Source of the DNA: Tenacibaculum gallaicum
GTDB lineage: Bacteria > Bacteroidota > Bacteroidia > Flavobacteriales > Flavobacteriaceae
DNA length: 64,000 bases
Assembly (NCBI RefSeq): GCF_003387615.1
Contig: NZ_QUNS01000001.1
Coordinates: 186,001 to 250,000, forward strand
Reading direction: 5' to 3'
In this document: piece after piece, positions 26,345 to 34,099 of the stretch
Layout: each line of letters opens with the position of its first letter
How positions within the stretch are numbered: position 1 is the stretch's first letter
Position numbers and translations under genes: made by a program
The notes under the pieces: model-generated
Databases searched by the model: none
Seen by the model: the letters and a program-made list of their open reading frames with translations, nothing else
What the model was told of the DNA's origin: nothing

Positions 26345-26352
26345 TAATTTTG
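26345..26352 (+). promoter_or_regulatory. -7 element of the DinB operon
   Basis: TAATTTTG, a full TAnnTTTG match, 24 bases before the ATG at 26377 and just downstream of operator copy B. Confidence 0.6.
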
Positions 26353-26376
26353 GTTCAAATAATAAATTTTACAATT

Positions 26377-26868
26377 ATGGAAACCACAACAAACACTGTA
26401 TTAGAACAAGTAATTACACCTTCTGAATTATTAACACATTGGCAAGGACACCGAGGTTTGACTCGTAGAGCTATTGAAGCTTTTCCTGAAGAAGCCTTTT
26501 TTAACTATTCTATAGGTGGCATGCGCACTTTTGCCGATATGGTTATGGAACTTTTAGGTATAGCAGGTCCAGGTATTAAAGAAATTGCTACTGGGAAAAT
26601 CCAAGAGTTAATTGAAGAAGTAGATCACGGTAACAAAAAAGCAAAAATTCTTGAACTTTGGGATGAAGCTACCGATGAAATAAATACCTATTGGGCACAG
26701 GTAAAACCTAATCAATTTCAACAAAACATTAAAATATTTGGTCAATATGAGGGCACAATTTGGTCTTCAATATTCTATTTTATTGATAATGAAATCCACC
26801 ACCGAGGACAAGGGTATGTTTATTTACGCGCTTTAGGTATTGAACCCCCATTTTTTTATGAGCGTTAA
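26377..26868 (+). CDS. DinB-family protein, probable target of the WYL regulator
   Basis: 163 aa from the ATG at 26377 (METTTNTV), the first ATG in a frame open from further upstream. It has the DinB-like four-helix pattern, with SELLTHWQGHRGLTRRAIEA at the N terminus and IDNEIHHRGQGYVYLRALGI near the C terminus holding the conserved His pair and Arg. The first metal-ligand His of classical DinB is less clear, so activity is uncertain. It is separated from the WYL gene by the operator-bearing region and is followed by a small ferredoxin-fold gene in the same direction. Confidence 0.82.
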   Translation: METTTNTVLEQVITPSELLTHWQGHRGLTRRAIEAFPEEAFFNYSIGGMRTFADMVMELLGIAGPGIKEIATGKIQELIEEVDHGNKKAKILELWDEATDEINTYWAQVKPNQFQQNIKIFGQYEGTIWSSIFYFIDNEIHHRGQGYVYLRALGIEPPFFYER

Positions 26869-26884
26869 TCAAAATTCATTTAAA

Positions 26885-27103
26885 ATGAAAACAGTTTTAG
26901 TATTTAAAACATCAATCACAAAAAACAAGGAGATTAAAATTGTTCAACCCACATTAAACCGTTTGATTGCTAAAAACGATCGCTGGAATTTTGACCTAGA
27001 GGATTGCGATAATATTCTTCGAATCGAAACTCAAATCGTTAAAGCAAATGCTGTCTTAAAAGCATTACAACATCATGGCTTTTATTGTGAAGAACTTTTA
27101 TAA
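26885..27103 (+). CDS. Small ferredoxin-fold (HMA-like) protein without metal-binding cysteines
   Basis: 72 aa from the ATG at 26885. A beta-alpha-beta-beta-alpha-beta order can be read: KTVLVFKTSI, a helix KEIKIVQPTLNRLI, WNFDLED, NILRIETQI, a helix VKANAVLKALQHHG, and FYCEELL. This resembles heavy-metal-associated domains, but the CxxC is absent. It begins 16 bases after the DinB stop, so it is the second gene of that operon. An alternative start at 26840 would overlap DinB. The function is unknown. Confidence 0.7.
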   Translation: MKTVLVFKTSITKNKEIKIVQPTLNRLIAKNDRWNFDLEDCDNILRIETQIVKANAVLKALQHHGFYCEELL

Positions 27104-27150
27104 ATAATCGCTAGTCTCTTTTCAAAAAAGCTAGGTCTGTATAATGATAA

Positions 27151-27188
27151 AAACCTAATAAAGAAACCAGTTGTTCTTTATTAGGTTT
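27151..27188. terminator. Bidirectional terminator between the DinB operon and the Ig-like lipoprotein gene
   Basis: Fifteen-bp stem (27151-27165 with 27174-27188; core CCTAATAAAGAA / TTCTTTATTAGG), 8-base loop, followed by T/A-rich tracts on both strands. Confidence 0.85.
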
Positions 27189-27213
27189 ATTACCTTTTTT
27201 AAAATAATATTAT

Positions 27214-28809
27214 TTATTCAATTACAAACGTTTCGTTTTGTATCCAGTTAGCTCTTAGCTTAAACTCTTTATCTAAATAAATGATTTGCTCTGGCTGTTT
27301 TCTTAATAAGAAATCTCCAGTATCCCACATACGGTTATTATTTTCATCAACTATTGCTCTAACACTATATTCTTTAGGTTCTAATAGGGTAAATTCTATT
27401 TTTTTAGAAGAAGTGATGTATCGTTTTTCTACAATCTTATCTTGACTTAATAGCTCAATAATAACTGGAGATTCTGTTTCGTTTTTAACCTCTAATACAA
27501 TACTTCCATAGTCTTCTACTGTTCGTGTTGTAAATTTATAATCTAACGTATCGTTTGTAGTTTCAAAAACATCCGTTATTCCTTGTGGCAACCCTTTAAA
27601 AATATACCCGTATTTAGGCTTCTTTTCAAACAATACTGCTAATTTGTTAATCGACTGTTTTTTTAACTCAAAAGGTACATCAACAGTATCTTTATCAATC
27701 AATGAAAACTTTGATTTATCAAAATAAACAATTGGATTGTTGGTTTGAATAAACATCGTGTCTTTTAGGTTCAAGACTCCACTCACACTTGATGACACAG
27801 ATAAAGAATCTATCTTCTTTTTTCGTAAACGCACCATTATAGTATCTTTAAAATTCTGATTGTTTACTATAAAATTCAATGAATCTCTTTCTATAGGTGT
27901 ATGCCAATAATTAAGTGTGTCTTTATCTTTTTCAAACTGAGTAAATGATTTGAAGTCTTCTGGAACTTCAGATAACAGTTCAATATTCATATCTTCCTGC
28001 CTCCCTTCAAATCCAAATTGGATTCTTCCTTTTGTTACCTCTTTTCCTCTCTTAAATTCATACGGTTGAACTTCTTTAAAAAAGCGAATAGGTTTGTTAA
28101 TTATAGTATCTTGAGGCAACGTAATTGTATCTACTACAAAACCTATTTTATCTGTTCTACTGTTAAAAATATAATCGTTCGAAGGTTCTTTTAAAGCTAG
28201 CATTAAATATTTCCCTTCACGCAAATTACTAAACTCAAAATTTGTGGAATCTAACGTACTTGTTACATAATTTGGTTTTTGTTTAAAAATAATAGTGTCG
28301 TTGTATGTACTATCTAGTTTATACAGTAAAACACTAACTTCTTTCACCTCTTTTTTATCAAAAGCATCAGCTACTTTCCCTTTAATTTTTAAAGAATCAA
28401 TATAATCTCCTGTTGAAAACACATATTTAAAACTCTCTAATTTGTTGTTTTCATTATTGTCTTGTACTGCATTTCCGAAATTGAAAGTATAAGTTGTGTT
28501 TGGTTGTAGTGTGTCTAATATCTTAATATTAATATACTTACTTGGTGTTCCTTGCGGTGTAATTAATGGTGGATTTTTCATTGGTGGAGAAACTACCAAC
28601 TGCTTTTGTAAGTCTTTTAAAACAATATATTCATCAAAATAAATACGAATGTTATCATCATCAAAATGAATAGTTTCATAAGGAGGAGTTGCAGTAACCA
28701 TTATTGGTGCGGTTTCATCCTTTGGACCTCCTTCTGGTCGTCCTTTGCGCGCACAACTACTTATTACAAAAGCAAAAAGAGTTACTAAAATAAAGTGTTT
28801 ATTTCTCAC
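27214..28809 (-). CDS. Ig-like (Big_5) domain lipoprotein
   Basis: 531 aa. The N terminus is a lipoprotein signal with lipobox VISSC (Cys19), followed by KGRPEGGPKDETAPI, a very conserved opening in this flavobacterial family. Residues about 35-130 form a Big_5-type Ig-like domain (IRIYFDEYIVLKDLQKQLVV, NTTYTFNFGNAVQD). The rest is beta-rich with DUF-like repeats and a C-terminal domain with a prealbumin-like EPKEYSVRAIVDENNNRMWD motif. It is probably outer-membrane anchored. A TACTTTTG -7 box is at 28842-28835 (minus). Role unknown; it precedes no obvious partner. Confidence 0.82.
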   Translation of the reverse strand: MRNKHFILVTLFAFVISSCARKGRPEGGPKDETAPIMVTATPPYETIHFDDDNIRIYFDEYIVLKDLQKQLVVSPPMKNPPLITPQGTPSKYINIKILDTLQPNTTYTFNFGNAVQDNNENNKLESFKYVFSTGDYIDSLKIKGKVADAFDKKEVKEVSVLLYKLDSTYNDTIIFKQKPNYVTSTLDSTNFEFSNLREGKYLMLALKEPSNDYIFNSRTDKIGFVVDTITLPQDTIINKPIRFFKEVQPYEFKRGKEVTKGRIQFGFEGRQEDMNIELLSEVPEDFKSFTQFEKDKDTLNYWHTPIERDSLNFIVNNQNFKDTIMVRLRKKKIDSLSVSSSVSGVLNLKDTMFIQTNNPIVYFDKSKFSLIDKDTVDVPFELKKQSINKLAVLFEKKPKYGYIFKGLPQGITDVFETTNDTLDYKFTTRTVEDYGSIVLEVKNETESPVIIELLSQDKIVEKRYITSSKKIEFTLLEPKEYSVRAIVDENNNRMWDTGDFLLRKQPEQIIYLDKEFKLRANWIQNETFVIE

Positions 28810-28863
28810 AAATTGATGGTTTTAAATCCATTTTCAAAAGTAGTAAATTAAGATGGAATCGTA

Positions 28864-29556
28864 TTAGTCTTTTTGTGTATACGCTATTGTAGCAACACTT
28901 ATTGTGATGTTTTTTGTTTTTAAGAGTTCATTTGCACAAGCTTCTAATGTTGCCCCTGTGGTAATGACATCATCAATAAGTAAAACATGTTTGTTTTCAA
29001 AAAATGTGGTATCAAGAATTTTAAATTTTGTTTTACCATTAGAAAACCGTTCAAATCGTTGTTTTAACGTTTGTGTTTTAGTTATGGAGGTTCTGATAAG
29101 AATATTCGGCTTATACTGAACACACAAAATATCACTTAATCTTTCGCCAAATTCCGTTACTTGATTGTAGCCTCTTTTTTTTAGTTTTTTTGAATGTAAT
29201 GGCACTGGAATTATATAATCCACATCAACAAAAGTAGTTGATGATTTTAACTGCTCACCAAACCAATCAGCTATGAAAATTCCTAGTTCTGGTTGATTTT
29301 TATATTTTAATTGATGAATAAGCTTTTGGGTAATTCCTTTTTTTTTATAAAAAAGAAAAGAACGTATCGCCCGTACTGGTACTTTTCCATAAAAATTTGA
29401 CATTAATGTAACATTTGTGTGCTTATTATCGTCTATAATTGGTAAGTCGTTTTTACAAATAGTGCACAAGAATTTCTCATTTTGTAACAACGTTATTTCA
29501 CAATTTACACATAAATTGGGATAAAATAAATAGAATATCTCTTTTAAAAATCGCAT
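28864..29556 (-). CDS. comF: ComF family phosphoribosyltransferase-like protein
   Basis: 230 aa. An N-terminal zinc ribbon has four cysteines, Cys16, Cys19, Cys31 and Cys34. The C-terminal phosphoribosyltransferase fold has the PRPP motif VLLIDDVITTGATLEA. DNA-uptake ComF proteins share this layout, though in Bacteroidota involvement in competence is not shown. Cytoplasmic. It lies divergent from the following methyltransferase-like gene, with 52 bases between them. Confidence 0.88.
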   Translation of the reverse strand: MRFLKEIFYLFYPNLCVNCEITLLQNEKFLCTICKNDLPIIDDNKHTNVTLMSNFYGKVPVRAIRSFLFYKKKGITQKLIHQLKYKNQPELGIFIADWFGEQLKSSTTFVDVDYIIPVPLHSKKLKKRGYNQVTEFGERLSDILCVQYKPNILIRTSITKTQTLKQRFERFSNGKTKFKILDTTFFENKHVLLIDDVITTGATLEACANELLKTKNITISVATIAYTQKD

Positions 29557-29608
29557 CTTTACAGGCCTTTTTTAACAGAAAGATACAAAAAACAACAGAA
29601 GTCATATT

Positions 29609-30169
29609 TTGAGTAAAAAGTTTAATTTTTTCAAAGAAGCCGTAAAAAACTATAAAACATCAGGTACAGTTGTGCCAAGTTCTAGATACTTGGCAAATAA
29701 GATGCTAAAAGAAATTGATTTTAAAACAGCAGAAGTTATTGTTGAGCTAGGTCCTGGAAATGGAGCTATAACACAATATATTTTAAAAAAACTTCAGCCC
29801 AACACTGTGTTAATCTGTTTTGAAATAAATGAGGCTTTTTATAATGAATTGAAAAAAATAAAGCATCAACAATTAATTGTTCTAAAAGCTTCTGCCGAAG
29901 ATATTAAATTTGAAATAGAAAAGTTAGGATATTCAAAAGCAGACTATATAGTTTCTAGCTTACCTTTAACTATTATCCCAAAAGAAATATCACATTCTAT
30001 CTTGACAAAAAGCCATAGTTTTTTAACTACCGCTGGACTGTTTATTCAATATCAATACAGCTTAACTTACTACAAAAAACTAAAAGAAGTTTTTGGTAAT
30101 GCTATCTACTTGAGCTTCGAACCTTTAAACTTCCCTCCTGCTTTTATTTATAAATGTGTTAAAAAATAA
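29609..30169 (+). CDS. SAM-dependent methyltransferase, phospholipid N-methyltransferase-like (TTG start)
   Basis: 186 aa. VIVELGPGNGAITQYIL is the SAM-binding motif I, and VSSLPLTIIPKE occupies the motif IV position of rRNA-dimethylase/PmtA-type enzymes. The N-terminal YKTSGTVVPSSRYLANKML resembles phospholipid N-methyltransferases of the PmtA group. The start is TTG at 29609; no in-frame ATG lies upstream and the next Met is residue 27, after the conserved segment. Lipid methylation is inferred, not shown. Confidence 0.75.
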   Translation: MSKKFNFFKEAVKNYKTSGTVVPSSRYLANKMLKEIDFKTAEVIVELGPGNGAITQYILKKLQPNTVLICFEINEAFYNELKKIKHQQLIVLKASAEDIKFEIEKLGYSKADYIVSSLPLTIIPKEISHSILTKSHSFLTTAGLFIQYQYSLTYYKKLKEVFGNAIYLSFEPLNFPPAFIYKCVKK

Positions 30170-30214
30170 ATAGTATATTAGCACGGAGCACAATCGTTCA
30201 TTATAACTCTTAAA

Positions 30215-31117
30215 ATGATGCCTGCCTCAAAAACAAAAAACAATAGCTTCATTGCTTTTTTAATTTTACTAATACTTGTTATTGGATTTTTATCTTATGA
30301 AAACGCTAAAGACTACTCTGAACTTAAAGCTGTTTTTGAGCTAGAAAAAAAAGAGCTAGAAAGTGAGCTAACAAACATAATTGAAGATTATGAAGAGGCT
30401 AGTTATAAAAAAAGTAAGTATTCTTTAAGGTTAAAAGATGAGCTACATAAAGTAATTCAACTTAGAGATTCTGTTAAAAACTTAAAAGAAGTAGACTATA
30501 AGTTTATCAGATATTATAGAAAAAGAACAGGAATACTTATTGAAGAAAACGAAAAACTTTTCACTCAAATAAATCGTCTTAATACAATTAACAATGAATT
30601 AATTTCAAAAAATGATAGTGTTAAAGAAGCTTTATTAGTAAAGGAAAAACAAAATGCAAAACTTGCTAACTTAAATCGTTTCTTAAGCAAGGAAAAACAC
30701 GACCTAAAGAAAAAAATAGCTACTGCTGAAATAATTGAAATCTCTACTATAAAGGCAGAAGCTATGAAAAAGAAAAGAAATGGAAAATTCACCTCAACAA
30801 CTAGATCTAATAGAGTAAGTGCCTTTAAAATAGAATTTGATTTACTAGAAAACAAAGTAGTATCCTCTGGCTCTAAAGAAGTTTATATTCAAGTAATGGA
30901 TACTAACAAAAAGGTCATTGCTCCTTATAAAAAAGTAAGTTTGCAAAACAATAAAAAGATATGGTGTAGTGATGTTTTAATTGCTGAGTATAACAATGAA
31001 CAACTATCTATGATTTCTTTTGTGAATATAAATAGTAAAATTAACGCAGGAATATACCATATAAATACATTTGTTAACGGTATTCAAGCTGGTAATAAAT
31101 CCCTAGCATTAAAGTAA
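30215..31117 (+). CDS. Membrane-anchored coiled-coil protein, tandem paralogue 1
   Basis: 300 aa. One membrane helix (about residues 11-27, IAFLILLILVIGFLSY) is followed by a long coiled coil (about 35-175) rich in E/K/L heptads, then a beta-rich C-terminal domain (about 195-300) starting near SNRVSAFKIEFDLLENKVV. The adjacent gene encodes a protein of the same design and about the same length, with SSRTDAFRINFDLLENPIT at the matching place. A periplasmic structural or scaffolding role is a guess. No named family is recognised. Homologues have been labelled 'chromosome partitioning' in databases from memory, but no ParA motif is present. Confidence 0.7.
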   Translation: MMPASKTKNNSFIAFLILLILVIGFLSYENAKDYSELKAVFELEKKELESELTNIIEDYEEASYKKSKYSLRLKDELHKVIQLRDSVKNLKEVDYKFIRYYRKRTGILIEENEKLFTQINRLNTINNELISKNDSVKEALLVKEKQNAKLANLNRFLSKEKHDLKKKIATAEIIEISTIKAEAMKKKRNGKFTSTTRSNRVSAFKIEFDLLENKVVSSGSKEVYIQVMDTNKKVIAPYKKVSLQNNKKIWCSDVLIAEYNNEQLSMISFVNINSKINAGIYHINTFVNGIQAGNKSLALK

Positions 31118-31167
31118 AACACCCCTTAAAATTAATAAATAACTTAATACAATCAATCCCCTTAACT

Positions 31168-32046
31168 ATGAATCAACAAAAAACCAAAAATGTTTTAATT
31201 TTAGTACTAATTATCTTATCTCTTTTCCTGTTTTATTACTCGTTTCAAAAATCAAATGAAAATAAAAATCTTCAAAATATTTTCTTAGAAGAAAAAGCCG
31301 AATTACAGCAAGATCTCGATGAAATGATTAAAGACTATACTGATGTTGTTGTTGGTAAAAAACGTTTAGCTGACAGGTTAGAAGTAGAGTTAATAAAAAT
31401 GAAAAGTTTGAGAGACTCAATAAAAGACTTAAAATCTGACAACTTTGGACTTATAAGAAAATACCGAAGTAGAATTGCAAGTTTAGAGCGTGAAAACAAA
31501 AAGCTTTTCATACAAATAGACTCTTTAAATAGTGCTAATGATGCTTTAACCCAAGAAAATGTTATAGCTAACGAAATTTTGCAGCAAAAAGATAGTGTAA
31601 ATGAGACTTTGACAGAAAAAAACAAAGAGTTAGAAGCTAAAGTAGCTATTGGCGGAGTTATTAAAACAAGTCCTGTAAAAGCAGTTGCGATGAAAGAACG
31701 TAGTAGTGGAAAGCTAACATCTACAAGTAGGTCTAGCAGAACTGATGCGTTTAGAATTAATTTCGACTTGTTAGAAAACCCAATAACTACAGCTGGTGAA
31801 AAACGCGTATATATTCAAATTGCTGATGAAAATAAAAATGTAGTTGCCCCTAAAGGAAAAACTGACTTAAAAAACGGGCAAAAAGTTCAATATACAGACT
31901 CTCTCGAGGTTAGCTATAGTAACAACCGTTTAAGTCTTGTATCTTTAGTGTTGGTAAATAGAGATAATATTAAAAAAGGAAAGTATGTAATTAGTGCTTT
32001 TGTTGATGGTGTTTACTCTGGAAATGCCACTATAAAACTGAGATAA
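31168..32046 (+). CDS. Membrane-anchored coiled-coil protein, tandem paralogue 2
   Basis: 292 aa, same architecture as the previous gene: membrane helix (about 8-25), coiled coil (about 30-165), and a beta domain (about 185-292) containing KRVYIQIADENKNVVAP, which corresponds to KEVYIQVMDTNKKVIAP of copy 1. The gap between the genes is 50 bases and they share direction, so an operon from a tandem duplication is likely. A hairpin terminator follows. Function unknown. Confidence 0.7.
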   Translation: MNQQKTKNVLILVLIILSLFLFYYSFQKSNENKNLQNIFLEEKAELQQDLDEMIKDYTDVVVGKKRLADRLEVELIKMKSLRDSIKDLKSDNFGLIRKYRSRIASLERENKKLFIQIDSLNSANDALTQENVIANEILQQKDSVNETLTEKNKELEAKVAIGGVIKTSPVKAVAMKERSSGKLTSTSRSSRTDAFRINFDLLENPITTAGEKRVYIQIADENKNVVAPKGKTDLKNGQKVQYTDSLEVSYSNNRLSLVSLVLVNRDNIKKGKYVISAFVDGVYSGNATIKLR

Positions 32047-32074
32047 ACAACACTAATAGATATTAAATGTGAAT

Positions 32075-32110
32075 AAAAAGTGAAGAGTTTAATTAATTCT
32101 TCACTTTTTT
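32075..32110 (+). terminator. Terminator after the coiled-coil pair
   Basis: Twelve-bp stem AAAAAGTGAAGA / TCTTCACTTTTT (32075-32086 with 32098-32109), 11-base loop, ending in a T-run. Confidence 0.85.
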
Positions 32111-32143
32111 CTTTTTCCATAGCCATAGTTTAAATCCTTATTT

Positions 32144-32151
32144 TATTTTTG
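32144..32151 (+). promoter_or_regulatory. -7 element of glyS, four bases from the ATG
   Basis: TATTTTTG ends at 32151 and the ATG is at 32156, so the expected start of transcription falls at or next to the start codon (leaderless mRNA). Confidence 0.6.
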
Positions 32152-32155
32152 CAAC

Positions 32156-33703
32156 ATGGCAAAACAAGAAGATCAATTTAAAAAAGTATTATCGCACGCA
32201 AAAGAATATGGTTATGTATTCCAATCATCTGAAATTTATGATGGTTTAAGCGCGGTGTATGATTATGCTCAAAACGGAGTAGAATTAAAGAAAAATATTC
32301 GTGATTATTGGTGGAAAGCAATGGTGCAAATGCACGAAAACATTGTAGGTATTGATGCATCAATACTAATGCACCCAACTACTTGGAAAGCCTCAGGCCA
32401 CGTTGATGCTTTCAACGATCCTTTAATTGACAACAAAGACTCTAAAAAGCGTTACAGAGCTGATGTTTTAGTTGAAGATTACAGAGAAAAAATCAATGAA
32501 AAAATTCAAAAAGATATAACCAAAGCAAAAAAGCGTTTTGGTGAAGCTTTTAATGAAGATGAATTTAGAAGCACAAATCCAAACGTTTTAAGACGTCAAA
32601 AACAAATTGATGAAATAACAGCTGAACTTACAAGAGTTCAAGAAGAAAACGATTTAGAAGGATTTAGGAATTTAATTATAGACTTAGGTATTACATGTCC
32701 TGTTTCTGGTTCTAAAAACTGGACAGAGGTTAAGCAATTTAACTTAATGTTTGGAACCCAATTGGGAGCTTCAGCCGACAGTTCAACACAAGTATATTTA
32801 CGTCCTGAAACAGCACAAGGTATTTTTGTAAACTTTTTAAACGTACAAAAAACTGGGCGTATGAAAATTCCTTTCGGAATTGCACAAACTGGTAAAGCTT
32901 TTCGTAATGAGATAGTTGCGCGCCAATTTATATTTAGACAACGAGAGTTTGAGCAAATGGAAATGCAATTTTTTGTAAAACCAGGCACTCAAAAAGAATG
33001 GTACGAAAAGTGGAAAGAAACCCGTTTAAAATGGCATATGTCTTTAGGAATAGGAAAAGAAAACTACCGTTTCCATGATCATGATAAATTAGCTCACTAT
33101 GCTGATGCAGCTGCCGATATTGAATTTAAGTTTCCTTTTGGGTTTAAAGAATTGGAAGGAATTCATTCTCGTACTGATTTCGATTTAAGTCAGCATGAAA
33201 AGTTTTCTGGTAAAAAACTACAATACTTCGATCACGAAGATAACACCAGCTATGTACCTTATGTAATTGAAACATCAATTGGTTTAGACAGAATGTTCTT
33301 AGCCGTTTTTTCTAACTCTTTACAAGAAGAAGAGCTAGAAAATGGTTCAACAAGGACTGTTTTAAAATTACCTGCCGTTTTAGCACCAACGAAAGCCGCT
33401 ATTTTACCATTAGTTAAAAAAGATGGTTTACCAGAAATCGCTCGTAAAATTGTTGACGATTTAAAATGGGACTTTAATGTTGTGTATGATGAAAAAGATG
33501 CTGTTGGAAGAAGATATCGTCGTCAAGATGCTGTTGGTACACCTTTCTGTATTACAGTAGATCATGATACTTTAGAAGACAATACTGTTACCATTCGTCA
33601 TAGAGACACTATGGAACAAAAACGTGTTAAAATAAAAGAATTAAGCAACATTATTAAACAAGAGGTAGATGTACGTTCTTGGTTACAAAAAATGGAAGCA
33701 TAA
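32156..33703 (+). CDS. glyS: Glycine--tRNA ligase (alpha2 type)
   Basis: 515 aa class II aminoacyl-tRNA synthetase of the homodimeric (archaeal/eukaryal-like) type that charges tRNA-Gly. Motif 2 appears around FGIAQTGKAFRNEI and FRQREFEQMEMQFF; motif 3 around YVIETSIGLDRMFLAV. The C-terminal anticodon-binding domain begins near PTKAAILPLVKKDGLPEIA. The length is normal. The -7 box sits so close to the ATG that a leaderless transcript is likely. It is ended by a hairpin at 33730. Confidence 0.96.
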   Translation: MAKQEDQFKKVLSHAKEYGYVFQSSEIYDGLSAVYDYAQNGVELKKNIRDYWWKAMVQMHENIVGIDASILMHPTTWKASGHVDAFNDPLIDNKDSKKRYRADVLVEDYREKINEKIQKDITKAKKRFGEAFNEDEFRSTNPNVLRRQKQIDEITAELTRVQEENDLEGFRNLIIDLGITCPVSGSKNWTEVKQFNLMFGTQLGASADSSTQVYLRPETAQGIFVNFLNVQKTGRMKIPFGIAQTGKAFRNEIVARQFIFRQREFEQMEMQFFVKPGTQKEWYEKWKETRLKWHMSLGIGKENYRFHDHDKLAHYADAAADIEFKFPFGFKELEGIHSRTDFDLSQHEKFSGKKLQYFDHEDNTSYVPYVIETSIGLDRMFLAVFSNSLQEEELENGSTRTVLKLPAVLAPTKAAILPLVKKDGLPEIARKIVDDLKWDFNVVYDEKDAVGRRYRRQDAVGTPFCITVDHDTLEDNTVTIRHRDTMEQKRVKIKELSNIIKQEVDVRSWLQKMEA

Positions 33704-33729
33704 ATCTTAAAACGACAAAATAAAGCAAG

Positions 33730-33758
33730 AATCCTAAACGTAACTGTTTAGGATTTTT
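33730..33758 (+). terminator. Terminator of glyS
   Basis: Ten-bp stem AATCCTAAAC / GTTTAGGATT (33730-33739 with 33746-33755), 6-base loop, T-run. Confidence 0.85.
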
Positions 33759-33839
33759 ATTTTTGCAATAGTAAATAACTTTACATACAAATCTTAATAT
33801 CAAGTAAGAGTTTTAACTAACCGATAAAACAGAAAACAG

Positions 33840-34067
33840 ATGAAAACTGTACTTAAAATATTATTCATCATCTTTTTACTTTGGATGATAGCAGGAGCTT
33901 ACCTTTTAAACACAGAGCACCCTAAAGCACAAGTAGTAATGGGCCTAGGTGTTTTATACATGTCATTTATATTAATGCCTTTATTTATTTACTATAGATA
34001 TAAAGATGGTAAGTATAAAAAGTATGTTATGAACTCTGATAAAGACCAAAAAAAAGCTGAAGATTAA
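33840..34067 (+). CDS. Small two-helix membrane protein
   Basis: 75 aa. Two hydrophobic segments (residues about 4-24 and 33-51) with a short hairpin turn TEHPKAQ, and a basic then charged C-terminal tail (YKDGKYKKYVMNSDKD). Predicted inner-membrane protein with both ends on the same side. No family recognised. The terminator palindrome overlaps the stop codon. Confidence 0.7.
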   Translation: MKTVLKILFIIFLLWMIAGAYLLNTEHPKAQVVMGLGVLYMSFILMPLFIYYRYKDGKYKKYVMNSDKDQKKAED

Positions 34068-34080
34068 TCTTCAGCTTTTT
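34051..34080. terminator. Bidirectional terminator overlapping the end of the small membrane gene
   Basis: A perfect 30-base palindrome made of AAAAAGCTGAAGATT and its reverse complement, starting 17 bases upstream of the stop codon end. It serves the small membrane gene (+) and the SGNH gene (-). Confidence 0.85.
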
Positions 34081-34099
34081 AACTTTTATATACAGCCTA

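Noticed and set aside
30215..32046. 'Chromosome partitioning protein ParA' label for the coiled-coil pair
   Set aside because: No Walker A, deviant P-loop or other ParA motif is present; the proteins have a membrane helix and a coiled coil.
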